64,000 bases of DNA from Aquimarina megaterium XH134 (GCF_000520975.1 NZ_JACB01000005.1:62001-126000), one strand, 5' to 3'; counted from the first letter of the stretch, positions 53,109 to 63,120 are shown. Numbers and translations are program-made. The notes: a model not told the origin generated them from the letters alone.

Positions 53109-54425
53109 ATGGCAATATATACAAAAGAAGAAGCAAAGCAAATTATGGAAAAAGCACTGAGCTTTTCTACTGCTGATGCTTGTGAAATAAATATGAGTGG
53201 AAGCGAAAGCGGAAATATCCGCTATGCGCGTAATACGGTTTCTACTGCGGGTCATCGATCTAATCAAAATCTGGTTGTACAATCTAATTTTGGAAAAAAA
53301 TCGGGTACAGCTACGATTGATGAGTTTGATGATGAATCCTTAAAGAAAGTAGTCAAAAGAGCAGAAGAGTTAGCAAAACTTTCGCCAGAGAATCCAGAGT
53401 TTATGGGGCCTTTGGGACCTCAAACCTATGATAAATCAATAACCTATAACAAAGCATCGGCCAATATCTCACCAGAGTATCGTGCTACTGTAGCAAGTAG
53501 TAGTATTGAGCCAGCTGCAGCAAAAGATGTTACCGCTGCGGGATTCTTTAACGATTCTTATGGGTTTAGTGCAATGATGAATTCTAATGGTCTTTTTGCC
53601 TACAATCAATCTACAGATTCTAATTTCACGGTTACAATGAGAACTAATGACGGTACCGGATCAGGATGGGTATCTCGTGATTTTAATGATATCAGCAAGT
53701 TTGATGCGGCAAAAGCTTCTAATATAGCGATAGATAAGGCAGTAACATCAAGAGAAGCTAAAGCTATAGAACCAGGAAAATATACTGTAATTCTTGAACC
53801 TGCAGCGTCGGTTGGATTACTACAAAATATTGGTAGTGCCCTTAGCGCACGAACTGCAGATGAAGGACGAAGCTTTATGTCTAAAGAAGGCGGAGGCACT
53901 AAACTAGGAGAGAAGATTGTAGACGAACGTGTAAACATTTGGTCCGATCCTTTAAATCCAGATGTACCTACAAGTACATGGAATGGAGCAGGACAGGCTC
54001 TAAAGAAGATGAGCTGGATAGAGAATGGAGTAGTGAAAAATTTAGCATATAGCCGTTATTGGGCAGAAAAGAAAGGAGTCGATCCAGTACCTTTTCCATC
54101 TAATTTCATTATGCAAGGAGGAGATGCCTCTTTAGAAGATCTTATTAAAGGAACCAAAAAAGGGATTTTGGTTACCAGATTATGGTATATCAGAAATGTA
54201 GATCCTCAAACTCTTTTATATACTGGTCTTACCCGAGATGGAACGTTCTATATCGAAAATGGAAAAATAAAGCATCCGGTAAAGAACTTTAGGTTTAATG
54301 AGAGTCCGATTATTATGCTTAATAATCTCGAAACACTCGGTAAACAAGTTAGGATAAATGGTAATTTGGTACCTTATATGAAGGTAAGAGATTTTACCTT
54401 TACCAGCTTGTCTGATGCGGTCTAA
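53109..54425 (+). CDS. tldE: TldE/PmbA-family protease partner
   Basis: A 438-residue TldD/PmbA-fold protein without the HExxxH motif, as expected for TldE. Family segments include ARNTVSTAGHRSNQN, RDFNDISKFDAAKAS and FPSNFIMQGGDASLEDLIKG. It would form a heterodimer with the TldD encoded just upstream; in the known structure the active site belongs to TldD and TldE shapes the chamber. There is no export signal on this subunit, which is odd if TldD is exported; either export is as a preformed complex through Tat, or the TldD leader is only a Tat mimic. A terminator follows. Confidence 0.9.
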   Translation: MAIYTKEEAKQIMEKALSFSTADACEINMSGSESGNIRYARNTVSTAGHRSNQNLVVQSNFGKKSGTATIDEFDDESLKKVVKRAEELAKLSPENPEFMGPLGPQTYDKSITYNKASANISPEYRATVASSSIEPAAAKDVTAAGFFNDSYGFSAMMNSNGLFAYNQSTDSNFTVTMRTNDGTGSGWVSRDFNDISKFDAAKASNIAIDKAVTSREAKAIEPGKYTVILEPAASVGLLQNIGSALSARTADEGRSFMSKEGGGTKLGEKIVDERVNIWSDPLNPDVPTSTWNGAGQALKKMSWIENGVVKNLAYSRYWAEKKGVDPVPFPSNFIMQGGDASLEDLIKGTKKGILVTRLWYIRNVDPQTLLYTGLTRDGTFYIENGKIKHPVKNFRFNESPIIMLNNLETLGKQVRINGNLVPYMKVRDFTFTSLSDAV

Positions 54426-54441
54426 GTATAATTCATAATAT

Positions 54442-54482
54442 AAACTGGTCATTTTGATTAGCTTCATTATGGCCAGTTTTTT
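54442..54482 (+). terminator. Terminator after TldE
   Basis: An 11-bp stem with one wobble (54442-54452 with 54469-54479), a 16-base loop and a run of T. Confidence 0.8.
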
Positions 54483-54530
54483 CTTTCAATACTATTTTAA
54501 CCATTAATCGTAACAGTTTTGTGGGGCAAT

Positions 54531-55181
54531 ATGTTTTTGAAAGCTAAAATAATAACTGCATTGAGTAACAAGTTTTTCTTTACAAGATTGCAATATGAGT
54601 CAGGAGATTGGGATGTAGATCAAAGAATGCCTTCAAACCTTTTAAATTCTCTAGTGGAGTATACTACCCTAAAAGTAGATACACAGGAAAGAATTATAGC
54701 CCTTAGTAGCGATGAAATATTTAAAAGTCCATTTTGCTATATATCCGGACATAAACTAGTACAATTTACAAAGAAAGAAAGAGAGAATTTTGAGAAATAT
54801 GTCAGGAACGGAGGCTTTGTCTTTGCAGATGATTGTAATCACGATATAGATGGCTTGTTTTCAAAATCATTTGAACGACAAATGGAGGATATCTTTGGCC
54901 CTAGGCAGTTAAAAAAAATCCCTAATACTCATGAGATATATAACGTTTTCTTCGAATTTGAAGATGGTCCACCCACGACTTCACAAGAACTTAACGGATG
55001 GGGAGATGATATTGTACATGATTACCTAAAAGCTATTGAAATTAATGGTAGAATAGGGGTCTTATTTAGCAACAAAGATTATGGTTGCGAATGGGATTAT
55101 GATTTTAGAAATAAGCGATGGTATAAAATAGATAATACCCGTTTTGGAGTAAATATAGTGATGTATGCTTTAACATCATAA
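54531..55181 (+). CDS. DUF4159 domain protein
   Basis: A 216-residue protein. The segments FTRLQYESGDWDVDQRMPSNLL and NGGFVFADDCNHDIDGLFSKSF, and the late RFGVNIVMYALTS, match DUF4159, a Rossmann/GATase-like domain that recurs with MoxR-DUF58-BatA operons. I use ATG 54531; TTG at 54519 is the alternative four codons earlier. No membrane segments are visible. It follows the TldE terminator and starts a run of six genes on the same strand. Its biochemical role is unknown; in other MoxR clusters DUF4159 is often fused to BatA-type membrane proteins. Confidence 0.8.
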   Translation: MFLKAKIITALSNKFFFTRLQYESGDWDVDQRMPSNLLNSLVEYTTLKVDTQERIIALSSDEIFKSPFCYISGHKLVQFTKKERENFEKYVRNGGFVFADDCNHDIDGLFSKSFERQMEDIFGPRQLKKIPNTHEIYNVFFEFEDGPPTTSQELNGWGDDIVHDYLKAIEINGRIGVLFSNKDYGCEWDYDFRNKRWYKIDNTRFGVNIVMYALTS

Positions 55182-55191
55182 AAGAAGATGT

Positions 55192-56193
55192 ATGGATAAA
55201 AATTTAGCAAGTATTGAACAAGAGGTGAATGTACTTACCGAGAAACTTACCAAGTTAAAGAAAGAAATTGGCAAGGTAATCACAGGACAGGAGGAAACCG
55301 TAGAACAATTACTGATTACTTTTCTGGCAGGAGGACATGCATTATTAGAAGGAGTTCCCGGGTTGGCAAAAACGTTAATGATACGAACATTAGCGCAGGC
55401 TATTGATCTAAAGTTTAAAAGAATACAATTTACTCCCGATCTAATGCCTTCTGATATTATTGGTACCGAAATACTTGAAGAAGATTATAGCACCGGAAAG
55501 AAGTTTTTTAAATTTAATAAAGGACCCATCTTTGCTAATATTATATTGGCAGATGAGATTAACCGAACGCCACCAAAGACTCAGGCAGCGCTGTTAGAAG
55601 CCATGCAGGAGTTTGAAGTAACATACTCTGGTAAAACCTATACTCTGGATAGACCATTTTTTATTCTCGCTACCCAAAATCCCATTGAGCAATCGGGTAC
55701 GTTTATGTTGCCAGAAGCACAACAAGATCGTTTTCTGTTATATATAAAAATTGGATATCCCAGCGAATTAGAAGAGACCACCATTTTAAAAAATACAACA
55801 GGTACCAAAAAAGAAACACTTCATAAAGTGATTACCGGTGATGATATATTAAGATTACAGAATCTGGTAAGAGAAGTGCCTATAAGCGATGATCTTATCA
55901 CATTTGTAAGTAAGTTAATACGAGCGACAAGGCCAGAAACTACTACAAACGCATATGTAAAAGAGTGGGTAAATTGGGGAGCAGGACCAAGAGCGGGTCA
56001 GGCAATGATATTAACAGCCAAAGCTCGTGCTTTGATGAAAGGACGTTTATCGGTTACATTAGAAGATATACAGCATGTCGCTATACCAGTATTGCGCCAT
56101 AGAGTTATTGTAAATTTTAGAGCAGAATCCGAAGGGATAACATCTGATGATGTTACTCATCAACTGTTAAGCGCTATTCGGGTAAAGAACTGA
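55192..56193 (+). CDS. MoxR-family AAA ATPase
   Basis: A 333-residue MoxR ATPase. Walker A is GVPGLAKT (residues 54-61), the MoxR-specific variant, and Walker B reads ILADEINRTPPKTQAALLEAMQE, followed by sensor 1 in TQNPIEQSGT. MoxR proteins act as chaperones that help assemble or activate complexes together with von Willebrand A or DUF58 proteins, which follow here. It begins 10 bases after the DUF4159 gene and precedes DUF58 by 27 bases, the canonical order. Confidence 0.95.
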   Translation: MDKNLASIEQEVNVLTEKLTKLKKEIGKVITGQEETVEQLLITFLAGGHALLEGVPGLAKTLMIRTLAQAIDLKFKRIQFTPDLMPSDIIGTEILEEDYSTGKKFFKFNKGPIFANIILADEINRTPPKTQAALLEAMQEFEVTYSGKTYTLDRPFFILATQNPIEQSGTFMLPEAQQDRFLLYIKIGYPSELEETTILKNTTGTKKETLHKVITGDDILRLQNLVREVPISDDLITFVSKLIRATRPETTTNAYVKEWVNWGAGPRAGQAMILTAKARALMKGRLSVTLEDIQHVAIPVLRHRVIVNFRAESEGITSDDVTHQLLSAIRVKN

Positions 56194-56220
56194 TATGCGA
56201 TATTTTAAAGTTAAATTGGT

Positions 56221-57117
56221 ATGAAACAGGACTATCATCAATTATTAAAACCAGAACTTGTAAAAAATGTATCTGGATTAGCACTCATCGCACGTGTAAT
56301 AGTTGATGGATATTTGTCTGGACATAATCACAGTAGAAGTGTAGGTCCAGGGATGGAGTTTAGTCAATTTCGTAATTATGAACCGGGTGATGATTTAAGA
56401 CTACTGGATTGGAAAATGCTTGCCAGATCAGGTAGATACTATATTAGACAATCAGATATAAAAAGTAATATTGCGGTAAAATTTATTGTCGATGCTAGTA
56501 TGTCAATGCTTCATAAGGAAGAAGATCTGTCTAAAATGGATTACACTAGAGTGTTGGTCGCCTCATTAGCATACTTATCCCAAAATCAAGGAGATGCCGT
56601 GGGTCTTTTTGCACTTAATGATCACCAATTACACAGTGTATATCCCAAAATTCAGAAAAAACATTATAATCGTCTGTTGTTAGAATTGATTAATATTAAG
56701 AATGAAGGAAAATGGCCAGAGGACCCTGGAGCGTCAAAAAACCTTCATGATCGTAACCATAAAGAATTGATTTTCTTTATTACCGATTTATATGAACACA
56801 GTGAAGAACTAACTTCTTTTGTTAAGCGGTTGAAAACACCTAAAAATGAAGTTGTAGTATTTCATTTGATGGGTAAAAACGAACTGGAATTTGATTATAA
56901 AGGTACCATTACATTTGAAGATTTGGAAACAGGAGCAAGGCGTAAAATAGATGCTAAGACAGCAAAAAAACAATACCTCATTGCATTAGAAGAAATGATA
57001 AAAAATACAAAAAACACCCTGCTTGCTAATGATATTGGTTATCATTTGTTTAAGCTAAATGAGAATATCGGAGAGGCTTTACAGGTGTTTTTGAAGAAAC
57101 GAAATAGATTGATTTAG
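56221..57117 (+). CDS. DUF58 protein (MoxR partner)
   Basis: A 298-residue protein with the DUF58 hallmark near residues 45-75 (FRNYEPGDDLRLLDWK, ARSGRYYIRQ) and a von Willebrand A-like fold after it, with the metal-site motif D-A-S-M-S (IVDASMSML). DUF58 proteins are the usual clients or partners of MoxR ATPases. It lacks membrane segments, so it is cytoplasmic or peripheral. It ends one base before the BatA-type gene, which points to translational coupling. Confidence 0.93.
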   Translation: MKQDYHQLLKPELVKNVSGLALIARVIVDGYLSGHNHSRSVGPGMEFSQFRNYEPGDDLRLLDWKMLARSGRYYIRQSDIKSNIAVKFIVDASMSMLHKEEDLSKMDYTRVLVASLAYLSQNQGDAVGLFALNDHQLHSVYPKIQKKHYNRLLLELINIKNEGKWPEDPGASKNLHDRNHKELIFFITDLYEHSEELTSFVKRLKTPKNEVVVFHLMGKNELEFDYKGTITFEDLETGARRKIDAKTAKKQYLIALEEMIKNTKNTLLANDIGYHLFKLNENIGEALQVFLKKRNRLI

Positions 57118-57118
57118 T

Positions 57119-58420
57119 ATGTTTTTTCTTACTCCCACATATTTATGGGCTTTATTAGGAGGTATTGTTCCTATTGCAATACATCTGTGGAGTAAAAAAG
57201 AAGGGAAAACAATTAAGATAGGAAGTATTCAGCTACTTGATGAATCTGATTCTAAACAAACGAGTAGTGTTCAAATCAATGAGTTGTGGTTATTACTTTT
57301 ACGATTGTTATTGATTACTACACTTGTTATGATCATAGCAGAACCACAGATAAAAAGAAAAGTTACTGCAGTACCCATTACTTATATCGTAGAACCTTCT
57401 CTACTCGAATATGAAGAGGTAAATGCAATTCTGGATACTATAGAAACCGAAGCACCAATACGGCTTTTGCAACTTGGTTTTCCAGAGTATCAAAACGATC
57501 CAGCATATGAAATTCCTACTGTAACTCCGGGGTATTGGCAATTGGCCAAAGAAATGGAAACATTAGAAACCGATAGTATTGTTGTTTTAACGAATGCATT
57601 TGTATCGGGTATAAAGGGGAAGAGACCACAGGTTCATAAAAATATATCATGGGTAATTCTAGATCCCGGAAAACCAACTAAGAATATGCTTAGTGCTACT
57701 AAAAAAGAAGATGCAATACAGTTGCTTTCTGTATCAAGTGATGCTCAACATGTATTTTTTGAGAAAGAACTTGTTGCTACGAGTAGTAATCGAATCGAAT
57801 TTAATAAAGAGAAGGATAGTATAGTTTTTTCTGTAAACGGAAATCAAGAGCAGCATCCTCTTATTACCGAATCACCCGTTAGCGTATTAGTATTTTATGA
57901 CGATAGTTTATCTACAGAAAAGAGATATATTGAAGCTGCTTATCGCGCAATATCAAAACATCTTAACGCACCTGTTAATGTTCGTGCCGTACAGAATATA
58001 GATACGATACACCTTGATGCTTTTAATACAGTAATATGGTTAAGTAAAGATGAAACTCCGCAAACTTCTTCGACATTACTCCTGTATAAACCAGATGATT
58101 TATCCCATAATATCATAGAAAAAGGATCTTCAAAAGAAATCTTCTATCTTACAAAACCTCTTAGTACAGAACGTGTCGTAAATGAGTATTTTGCAGAACA
58201 TCTCCTGGCAATACTCAATCATAATGAAGATCTCGAAGAAAAAATGAAACCGTATGATAAACGAGTTACACATGTAGGAGAATTACTTCCGATAGTAGCT
58301 ACAGATGTTAAGAAAAACAAAGAAAATTCTGCTACTTTAGAGTTATCTAAATGGTTATGGTTTTTATGTATATTATTCCTCATCACAGAGCGTGTCGTAG
58401 CAAAATATAGAAAACAATGA
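57119..58420 (+). CDS. BatA-type membrane protein
   Basis: A 433-residue protein with the N-terminal BatA motif (FLTPTYLWALLGGIVPIAIHLW, broken after the first membrane segment) and a second membrane segment near residues 60-78, then a periplasmic domain of about 330 residues and a C-terminal membrane helix (about 408-425). It has no clear von Willebrand A metal motif. It is fourth in the DUF4159-MoxR-DUF58-BatA order, and its stop overlaps the start of the next gene (ATGA). Confidence 0.82.
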   Translation: MFFLTPTYLWALLGGIVPIAIHLWSKKEGKTIKIGSIQLLDESDSKQTSSVQINELWLLLLRLLLITTLVMIIAEPQIKRKVTAVPITYIVEPSLLEYEEVNAILDTIETEAPIRLLQLGFPEYQNDPAYEIPTVTPGYWQLAKEMETLETDSIVVLTNAFVSGIKGKRPQVHKNISWVILDPGKPTKNMLSATKKEDAIQLLSVSSDAQHVFFEKELVATSSNRIEFNKEKDSIVFSVNGNQEQHPLITESPVSVLVFYDDSLSTEKRYIEAAYRAISKHLNAPVNVRAVQNIDTIHLDAFNTVIWLSKDETPQTSSTLLLYKPDDLSHNIIEKGSSKEIFYLTKPLSTERVVNEYFAEHLLAILNHNEDLEEKMKPYDKRVTHVGELLPIVATDVKKNKENSATLELSKWLWFLCILFLITERVVAKYRKQ

Positions 58421-60654
58421 TAGCGTCTGGAGATAAAATATTGATTCGGTTTAAAAAGCGTTGGCAACTCATGCTTTGGATAGAGATTTTGCTCTATGCA
58501 CTAGGCCCCGCTATTCTTATATATTTTTTGTTCTTTAACCTTATTTTTTCAATTGCTACTTTGATATCTGCTGCTTTATTGATTGTAATTTTTGTGAAAC
58601 CCTGGAAACCCGGTTTAAAAATGGTGAGTAGTTATATTGATCAACACCTCGATGTTGCAGAATATAGCACAGGTCTTTTGCTACTACCTAAAGAACAATT
58701 ATCTGATCTCGCAAAATTGCAACAATATAGAATAACAAAAGAACTTGTCGAAAAATTAAAAACGATCAAACCTCCTAATCATTTATTTAGAGCCTGTATC
58801 GTAATGAGTTTATGTACACTGGTTGGCTTTATCGGATATAGATATCATATTCTTGATCATTTACAATGGCCACAGCATAGGGAAGTACATCCAGATGCAA
58901 TAATCTTTAACCCCATTGATTCTACAATGACTACCCAACAACCTAAATTAAAAAGTCAATTGTTAACCATACAGTATCCTTCTTATACAAGAAAACCTTC
59001 TATTGAAACTTCAAAAATGGAAATAAAAGCAGTAGAAGGATCGCGATTATCGTGGCAAATAACATTTGATAAAGAAGTTAAAAGTGTATCTATGGAAAGT
59101 ATGGGAAATAGCTACCCTATGAAATTGACTGATAACGGATATGTAAGAACTTCGATTTTAAATACATCGGGATTCTACAATTTCAAATTTACAGATATAC
59201 TGGGCACATCATATACTTCTGAATTATATTCGATTGAAGTTATAAAAGATAAAAGGCCGGATATAAAAATTACTGATTTAAAACAGTTTACTTCCTTTTC
59301 TTATGATGAAAACAAAAGAATAGCATTTACAACCTCTGTTACCGATGATTTTGGTATTGCAGAAGCATATATTATAGCAACGGTAAGTAAAGGATCTGGT
59401 GAATCTGTTAAGTTTAGAGAGGAAAAATTAAGTTTTGATAATAAAGTAGATAGAGGATACAAAAACCTAAGCTTATCAAAAAATATAGACCTGGATCAAA
59501 TGAATATGGAACCGGGAGATGAGCTTTATTTTTATATTGAAGCACTGGATCTTAAGCAACCCAAACCTAATACTTCTAGAAGTGAAACCTTTTTTGCCGT
59601 TATAAAAGATACTATTTCTGATGCATTTGCCGTAGAGGGAACAATGGGAGTAGATTTAATGCCAGATTATTTCAGAAGTCAACGCCAGTTGATTATTGAT
59701 ACAGAAAAATTGATTAAGGATAAGCCAAAATTATCAGAAAAAGACTTCAAATTTAAAAGTAATGAATTAGGGTTCGATCAAAAAGTACTACGCCTTAAGT
59801 ATGGTGAATTTATGGGAGACGAATCAGAGTTTGGACCGGCAACACAAGAAAATACGGCAATTCCCGAGGAGGAAGATGAACATGACGATGAAGATCATGA
59901 GAAAGAAAAAGATCCATTAGCAGCGTATACTCATGACCATGATCATGAAAATGAACATAACCTGGTACCTCACGAAGAAGAAGAGGATGATGAAAAAGCA
60001 AATGACCCTTTGCATGAGTACTTACATAATCATGATGATCCCGAAGAGTCAACGCTTTTTACGCAATCTTTAAAAAGTAAGTTACGACAAGCTTTAAATG
60101 AAATGTGGGATGCCGAGTTATATTTACGGTTGTATACTCCAGAAAAGTCCTTACCGTATCAATATAAAGCACTTAAATTGATTCAGGAAATTAAAAATAG
60201 TGCCCGAGTCTATGTACACCGTATTGGGTTTGATCCTCCACCGATTAAAGAAGATAAAAGACTTACGGGTAAAATTGACGAAGTGTCTAATTTCAGAAAA
60301 AAAGAAGAACTACAACTCCCAGAACTATATCCGTCTATATATAAAACTGTTTTAAGGCTTGAGCAATTGATATCTAATAAAACGATACTTACCGATGAAG
60401 ATAGACTCCTTTTTAAACAGGCAGGAAATGAACTGGCAGTCAAAGCTATTGAAAGCCCTGGGGAATATTTAAAAACCTTACAACAGTTAAAACAGATTAC
60501 AGATGGTAGGGCTATATCACCTTCAATTTTGATCGAGGTACAGAGAGGTTTGTTTTATGCGCTTCCCGAGCTGCAACCCAATCCATTTAAAAAGAAAGTA
60601 TTAACAAGTGAGATTAATGAATTACTACTAAAAGAGCTTCAAATTCATGATTGA
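58417..60654 (+). CDS. Large membrane protein with DUF4175-like architecture and His/Asp/Glu-rich linker
   Basis: A 745-residue protein: two membrane segments near the N-terminus (about 20-65), a third near 128-145, then an extracytoplasmic part with Ig-like beta units (YPSYTRKPSIETSKM; VTDDFGIAEAYIIA) and a long helical C-terminus. The layout fits DUF4175-type proteins found beside MoxR clusters. Residues about 485-550 are strikingly rich in His, Asp and Glu (HDHDHENEH, EEEEDDEKA), repeated twice with 'DPLxxYxHxHD', which could bind divalent metal. It overlaps the BatA-type gene by four bases and the next gene by eight. The function is unknown. Confidence 0.75.
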   Translation: MIASGDKILIRFKKRWQLMLWIEILLYALGPAILIYFLFFNLIFSIATLISAALLIVIFVKPWKPGLKMVSSYIDQHLDVAEYSTGLLLLPKEQLSDLAKLQQYRITKELVEKLKTIKPPNHLFRACIVMSLCTLVGFIGYRYHILDHLQWPQHREVHPDAIIFNPIDSTMTTQQPKLKSQLLTIQYPSYTRKPSIETSKMEIKAVEGSRLSWQITFDKEVKSVSMESMGNSYPMKLTDNGYVRTSILNTSGFYNFKFTDILGTSYTSELYSIEVIKDKRPDIKITDLKQFTSFSYDENKRIAFTTSVTDDFGIAEAYIIATVSKGSGESVKFREEKLSFDNKVDRGYKNLSLSKNIDLDQMNMEPGDELYFYIEALDLKQPKPNTSRSETFFAVIKDTISDAFAVEGTMGVDLMPDYFRSQRQLIIDTEKLIKDKPKLSEKDFKFKSNELGFDQKVLRLKYGEFMGDESEFGPATQENTAIPEEEDEHDDEDHEKEKDPLAAYTHDHDHENEHNLVPHEEEEDDEKANDPLHEYLHNHDDPEESTLFTQSLKSKLRQALNEMWDAELYLRLYTPEKSLPYQYKALKLIQEIKNSARVYVHRIGFDPPPIKEDKRLTGKIDEVSNFRKKEELQLPELYPSIYKTVLRLEQLISNKTILTDEDRLLFKQAGNELAVKAIESPGEYLKTLQQLKQITDGRAISPSILIEVQRGLFYALPELQPNPFKKKVLTSEINELLLKELQIHD

Positions 60655-62410
60655 TCAAATAACTTTTTTGAATGATAACTGGATATTGCAAATCGGTATT
60701 GGCGGGATAATACTATGGACTGTTTTTATATGGAAAGAATGGCCAGAGTTTGGGAAACGTAGATTTTGGATAAAAATAACAATATCCTTTTTGGCAATTA
60801 CCTCACTTGCTATCATAGCATTAAAACCTGCAATTTCTACTGCCAATACTATAACTACTAAAATGGTTTTGCTTACCGAGGGCTATGATAAAGAACAATT
60901 AGATAGCCTGGCGAGAATTCATAAAAAACTAAAAAAACATCTGTACAAAGCTAATCACCCTATTTTTGATGGCGTAGACACTCCAGATTCTGTTTTTGTA
61001 CTTGGGTATGGTGTGAAACCTTATGACCTCTGGAAATTAGATAATTATAACGTTAGCTACCTGGGAAGAAAGACTCCTTCTGGGGTAATTAGATTTAAAT
61101 ATGATTATAAAAATACAGTTGGTAAACGACAGGTGTTTACAGGATTATATGCTAATCCACAAAAAGGGAATAGACTTATATTAGAAGGACCGGGAGGAGC
61201 AGGTTTAGATTCTGTTTCTTTACTTGTTGGAGAACAACAAAAATTTGAATTCACAACTAACCTTAATGTAAAAGGAAACTATCTCTTTTCATTAGTCGAA
61301 AAAGATACTTTAGGGAAAATTTTGTCTACAGACCCTATCCCTCTAATTGTAGAGGATTCTATTCCGTTAAAAATAGTAGTGATAAATGGTTTTCCCACTT
61401 TTGAAACCAAGTACCTTAAAAACTACCTGGCAGAAATGGGGCATCAAGTACTAGTTAGGAGTCAGATCACCAAAGGAAGATATAAGTTCGAGTATTTTAA
61501 TATGGAAAGAATACCTATGGGAACTTTCTCTAAAAAGAATTTAGAACCTTTTGATCTTGTCATTATTGATGCCAACTCATTCAAAAATCTGGGAAGAGCA
61601 TCACGTATTGCTTTAGAGAATTCGGTAAAAGAAAATGGCCTGGGTATTTTTATCCAGCCAGACTCTAATTTTTTTAGAGCTTCAAACGGATTAGGAGCTT
61701 TTAATTTTGTTTCAGAAAAAAATACAGAAACCCGATTGGATAGTGAGACAAAAATTAAACTTTCTAAACATGCTTTTGTTTTTGAAGACGAATTTCTGCT
61801 GCAGCATATTCATACTAAACCTAATACCAAAATCATATCTGGATACAAATACATCGGAAAAGGTAGAATTGGAACTACAGTGTTAGAAAATACATACGAA
61901 CTAGTATTAGATGGTCATACCACTGCTTATCAACAAATATGGTCTAAACTCATTACTAGTTTAAGTCGTAAAGAAACTTCACTGGTAGAATGGGGGGCAA
62001 CTTCAATAATTGCGTATAAAGATCATCCTTTTGCATTCGAGGTAAGAACATCAATACCAAAACCAATAGTCAAAACCAATAAGAAACACAGTATTTCGAT
62101 GCGTAGTGATATTGATATAGCAAACCTTTGGAAAGGAGTTATTTATCCAAGAGATTTTGGATGGAATACTCAATGTATAGAACAGGATACAACAAAAGTG
62201 TTTGAGTATTTTGTAGCAGATACCTCTCATTGGAGATCACAGATGTTGTATAAAACAATTGAAGAAAATAAAAGGCGTTATAAAAAATCGTTGAAGAATG
62301 AAATAATCCAGAATTATACGATACGACCGATACCACTTTTAGGTTTTTATCTTCTGTTTTTATTGTGCGCAGGATATTTATGGCTGGAACCCAAGCTGTT
62401 GAAACCATAA
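60647..62410 (+). CDS. Membrane protein with GATase-like domain, end of MoxR operon
   Basis: A 587-residue protein with two N-terminal membrane segments (about 12-28 and 42-65), a Rossmann or class I glutamine-amidotransferase-like domain (IKIVVINGFPTFETKYLKNYLAEMG and FDLVIIDANSFKNLG) that lacks the catalytic Cys of true amidotransferases, a beta-rich part, and a C-terminal membrane helix (about 560-580). Such 'GATase-like' domains recur in BatA/DUF4159-type operons. It starts eight bases before the previous stop, so the last two proteins are coupled. An AT-rich run with three AGAGCT copies follows (62412-62462), a poor terminator candidate. Confidence 0.75.
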   Translation: MIDQITFLNDNWILQIGIGGIILWTVFIWKEWPEFGKRRFWIKITISFLAITSLAIIALKPAISTANTITTKMVLLTEGYDKEQLDSLARIHKKLKKHLYKANHPIFDGVDTPDSVFVLGYGVKPYDLWKLDNYNVSYLGRKTPSGVIRFKYDYKNTVGKRQVFTGLYANPQKGNRLILEGPGGAGLDSVSLLVGEQQKFEFTTNLNVKGNYLFSLVEKDTLGKILSTDPIPLIVEDSIPLKIVVINGFPTFETKYLKNYLAEMGHQVLVRSQITKGRYKFEYFNMERIPMGTFSKKNLEPFDLVIIDANSFKNLGRASRIALENSVKENGLGIFIQPDSNFFRASNGLGAFNFVSEKNTETRLDSETKIKLSKHAFVFEDEFLLQHIHTKPNTKIISGYKYIGKGRIGTTVLENTYELVLDGHTTAYQQIWSKLITSLSRKETSLVEWGATSIIAYKDHPFAFEVRTSIPKPIVKTNKKHSISMRSDIDIANLWKGVIYPRDFGWNTQCIEQDTTKVFEYFVADTSHWRSQMLYKTIEENKRRYKKSLKNEIIQNYTIRPIPLLGFYLLFLLCAGYLWLEPKLLKP

Positions 62411-62498
62411 AAAGAGCTTTATTGTTAAAATAAGAGCTATAAAGCTAATTTAGAGCTTTTTTAAGATTTAAAATTATGGTACAAACCATTTAGAACGT

Positions 62499-62506
62499 TA
62501 CCTTTG
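62499..62506 (+). promoter_or_regulatory. -7 promoter box for the small-export gene
   Basis: TACCTTTG matches the consensus exactly. Transcription would start near 62513, about 16 bases before the GTG start chosen below. No -33 TTTG is seen. Confidence 0.6.
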
Positions 62507-62528
62507 CAAACTGTAAGAAAAATTGTTT

Positions 62529-62987
62529 GTGATTAAGGATATTATTATAGCTGTTTTGTGGAGTATTTCCCCTTTTGGTGAAGCTAAGGTTGGGATTCCT
62601 TATGGTATGCTTAGTGGATTAAATATCTATTTGGTATTTGTTTTATGTTTTTTATCTAATGTATTGGTGTTTCCTCTAATGATGTTTTTTTTGGAAAGGA
62701 TGAATACCTATTTACTAAGATGGACATTTTATAAAAAAGCTGCGATATATGTAGCACGAAGAGCAAAGTTAGGATCAGGGAGTAAAATTCAAAAACATGG
62801 GTTTTGGGGACTTCTTTTATTTGTTATGATTCCAATTCCTGGAACAGGTGTGTATGCAGGAAGTATTGCTACATATTTATTTAAGGTTAAAAAACGAAAA
62901 GCTTTTATCGCGAATAGCGTGGGTATATTTTTCTCTTCTGTTATTGTGTGGGTAACCACATTACTCACTATGAAAGGAATCTCCTAA
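62529..62987 (+). CDS. Small multidrug-export (PF06695) family membrane protein
   Basis: A protein of about 152 residues with four hydrophobic segments. The N-terminal ISPFGEAKVGIPYGMLSGLN and the central motif KIQKHGFWGLLLFVMIPIPGTGVYAGSI match the Sm_multidrug_ex family, a name given by early annotation and not a proven function. No ATG is available: the frame opens after a stop at 62514 and offers TTG 62523 or GTG 62529; I prefer GTG because it gives MIKDIIIAV with a short leader after the -7 box. It is monocistronic. Confidence 0.85.
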   Translation: MIKDIIIAVLWSISPFGEAKVGIPYGMLSGLNIYLVFVLCFLSNVLVFPLMMFFLERMNTYLLRWTFYKKAAIYVARRAKLGSGSKIQKHGFWGLLLFVMIPIPGTGVYAGSIATYLFKVKKRKAFIANSVGIFFSSVIVWVTTLLTMKGIS

Positions 62988-63059
62988 ACCATTATGTTAT
63001 AATCATACGATCTTCATTTTATAGTATAGTTCTAATAGATTCATATTGAGTTTTCTAAA

Positions 63060-63104
63060 ACTGATAAAAATCAGTAATAAGAATTAAAAAATATAGTAAC
63101 ATTG
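63060..63104 (+). promoter_or_regulatory. FNR-like box and -7 box
   Basis: ACTGAT-AAAA-ATCAGT (63060-63075) is a perfect inverted repeat close to the FNR consensus TTGAT-N4-ATCAA. Its centre is 29.5 bp before TAACATTG (63097-63104), a -7 box with one mismatch: the same offset as in the sulfur-gene promoters. Confidence 0.6.
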
Positions 63105-63120
63105 ATGCTTAAATGCATCT

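Noticed and set aside
62412..62462. Repeated AGAGCT motifs after the MoxR operon
   Set aside because: Several weak alternative hairpins, none with a stable stem next to the T run.
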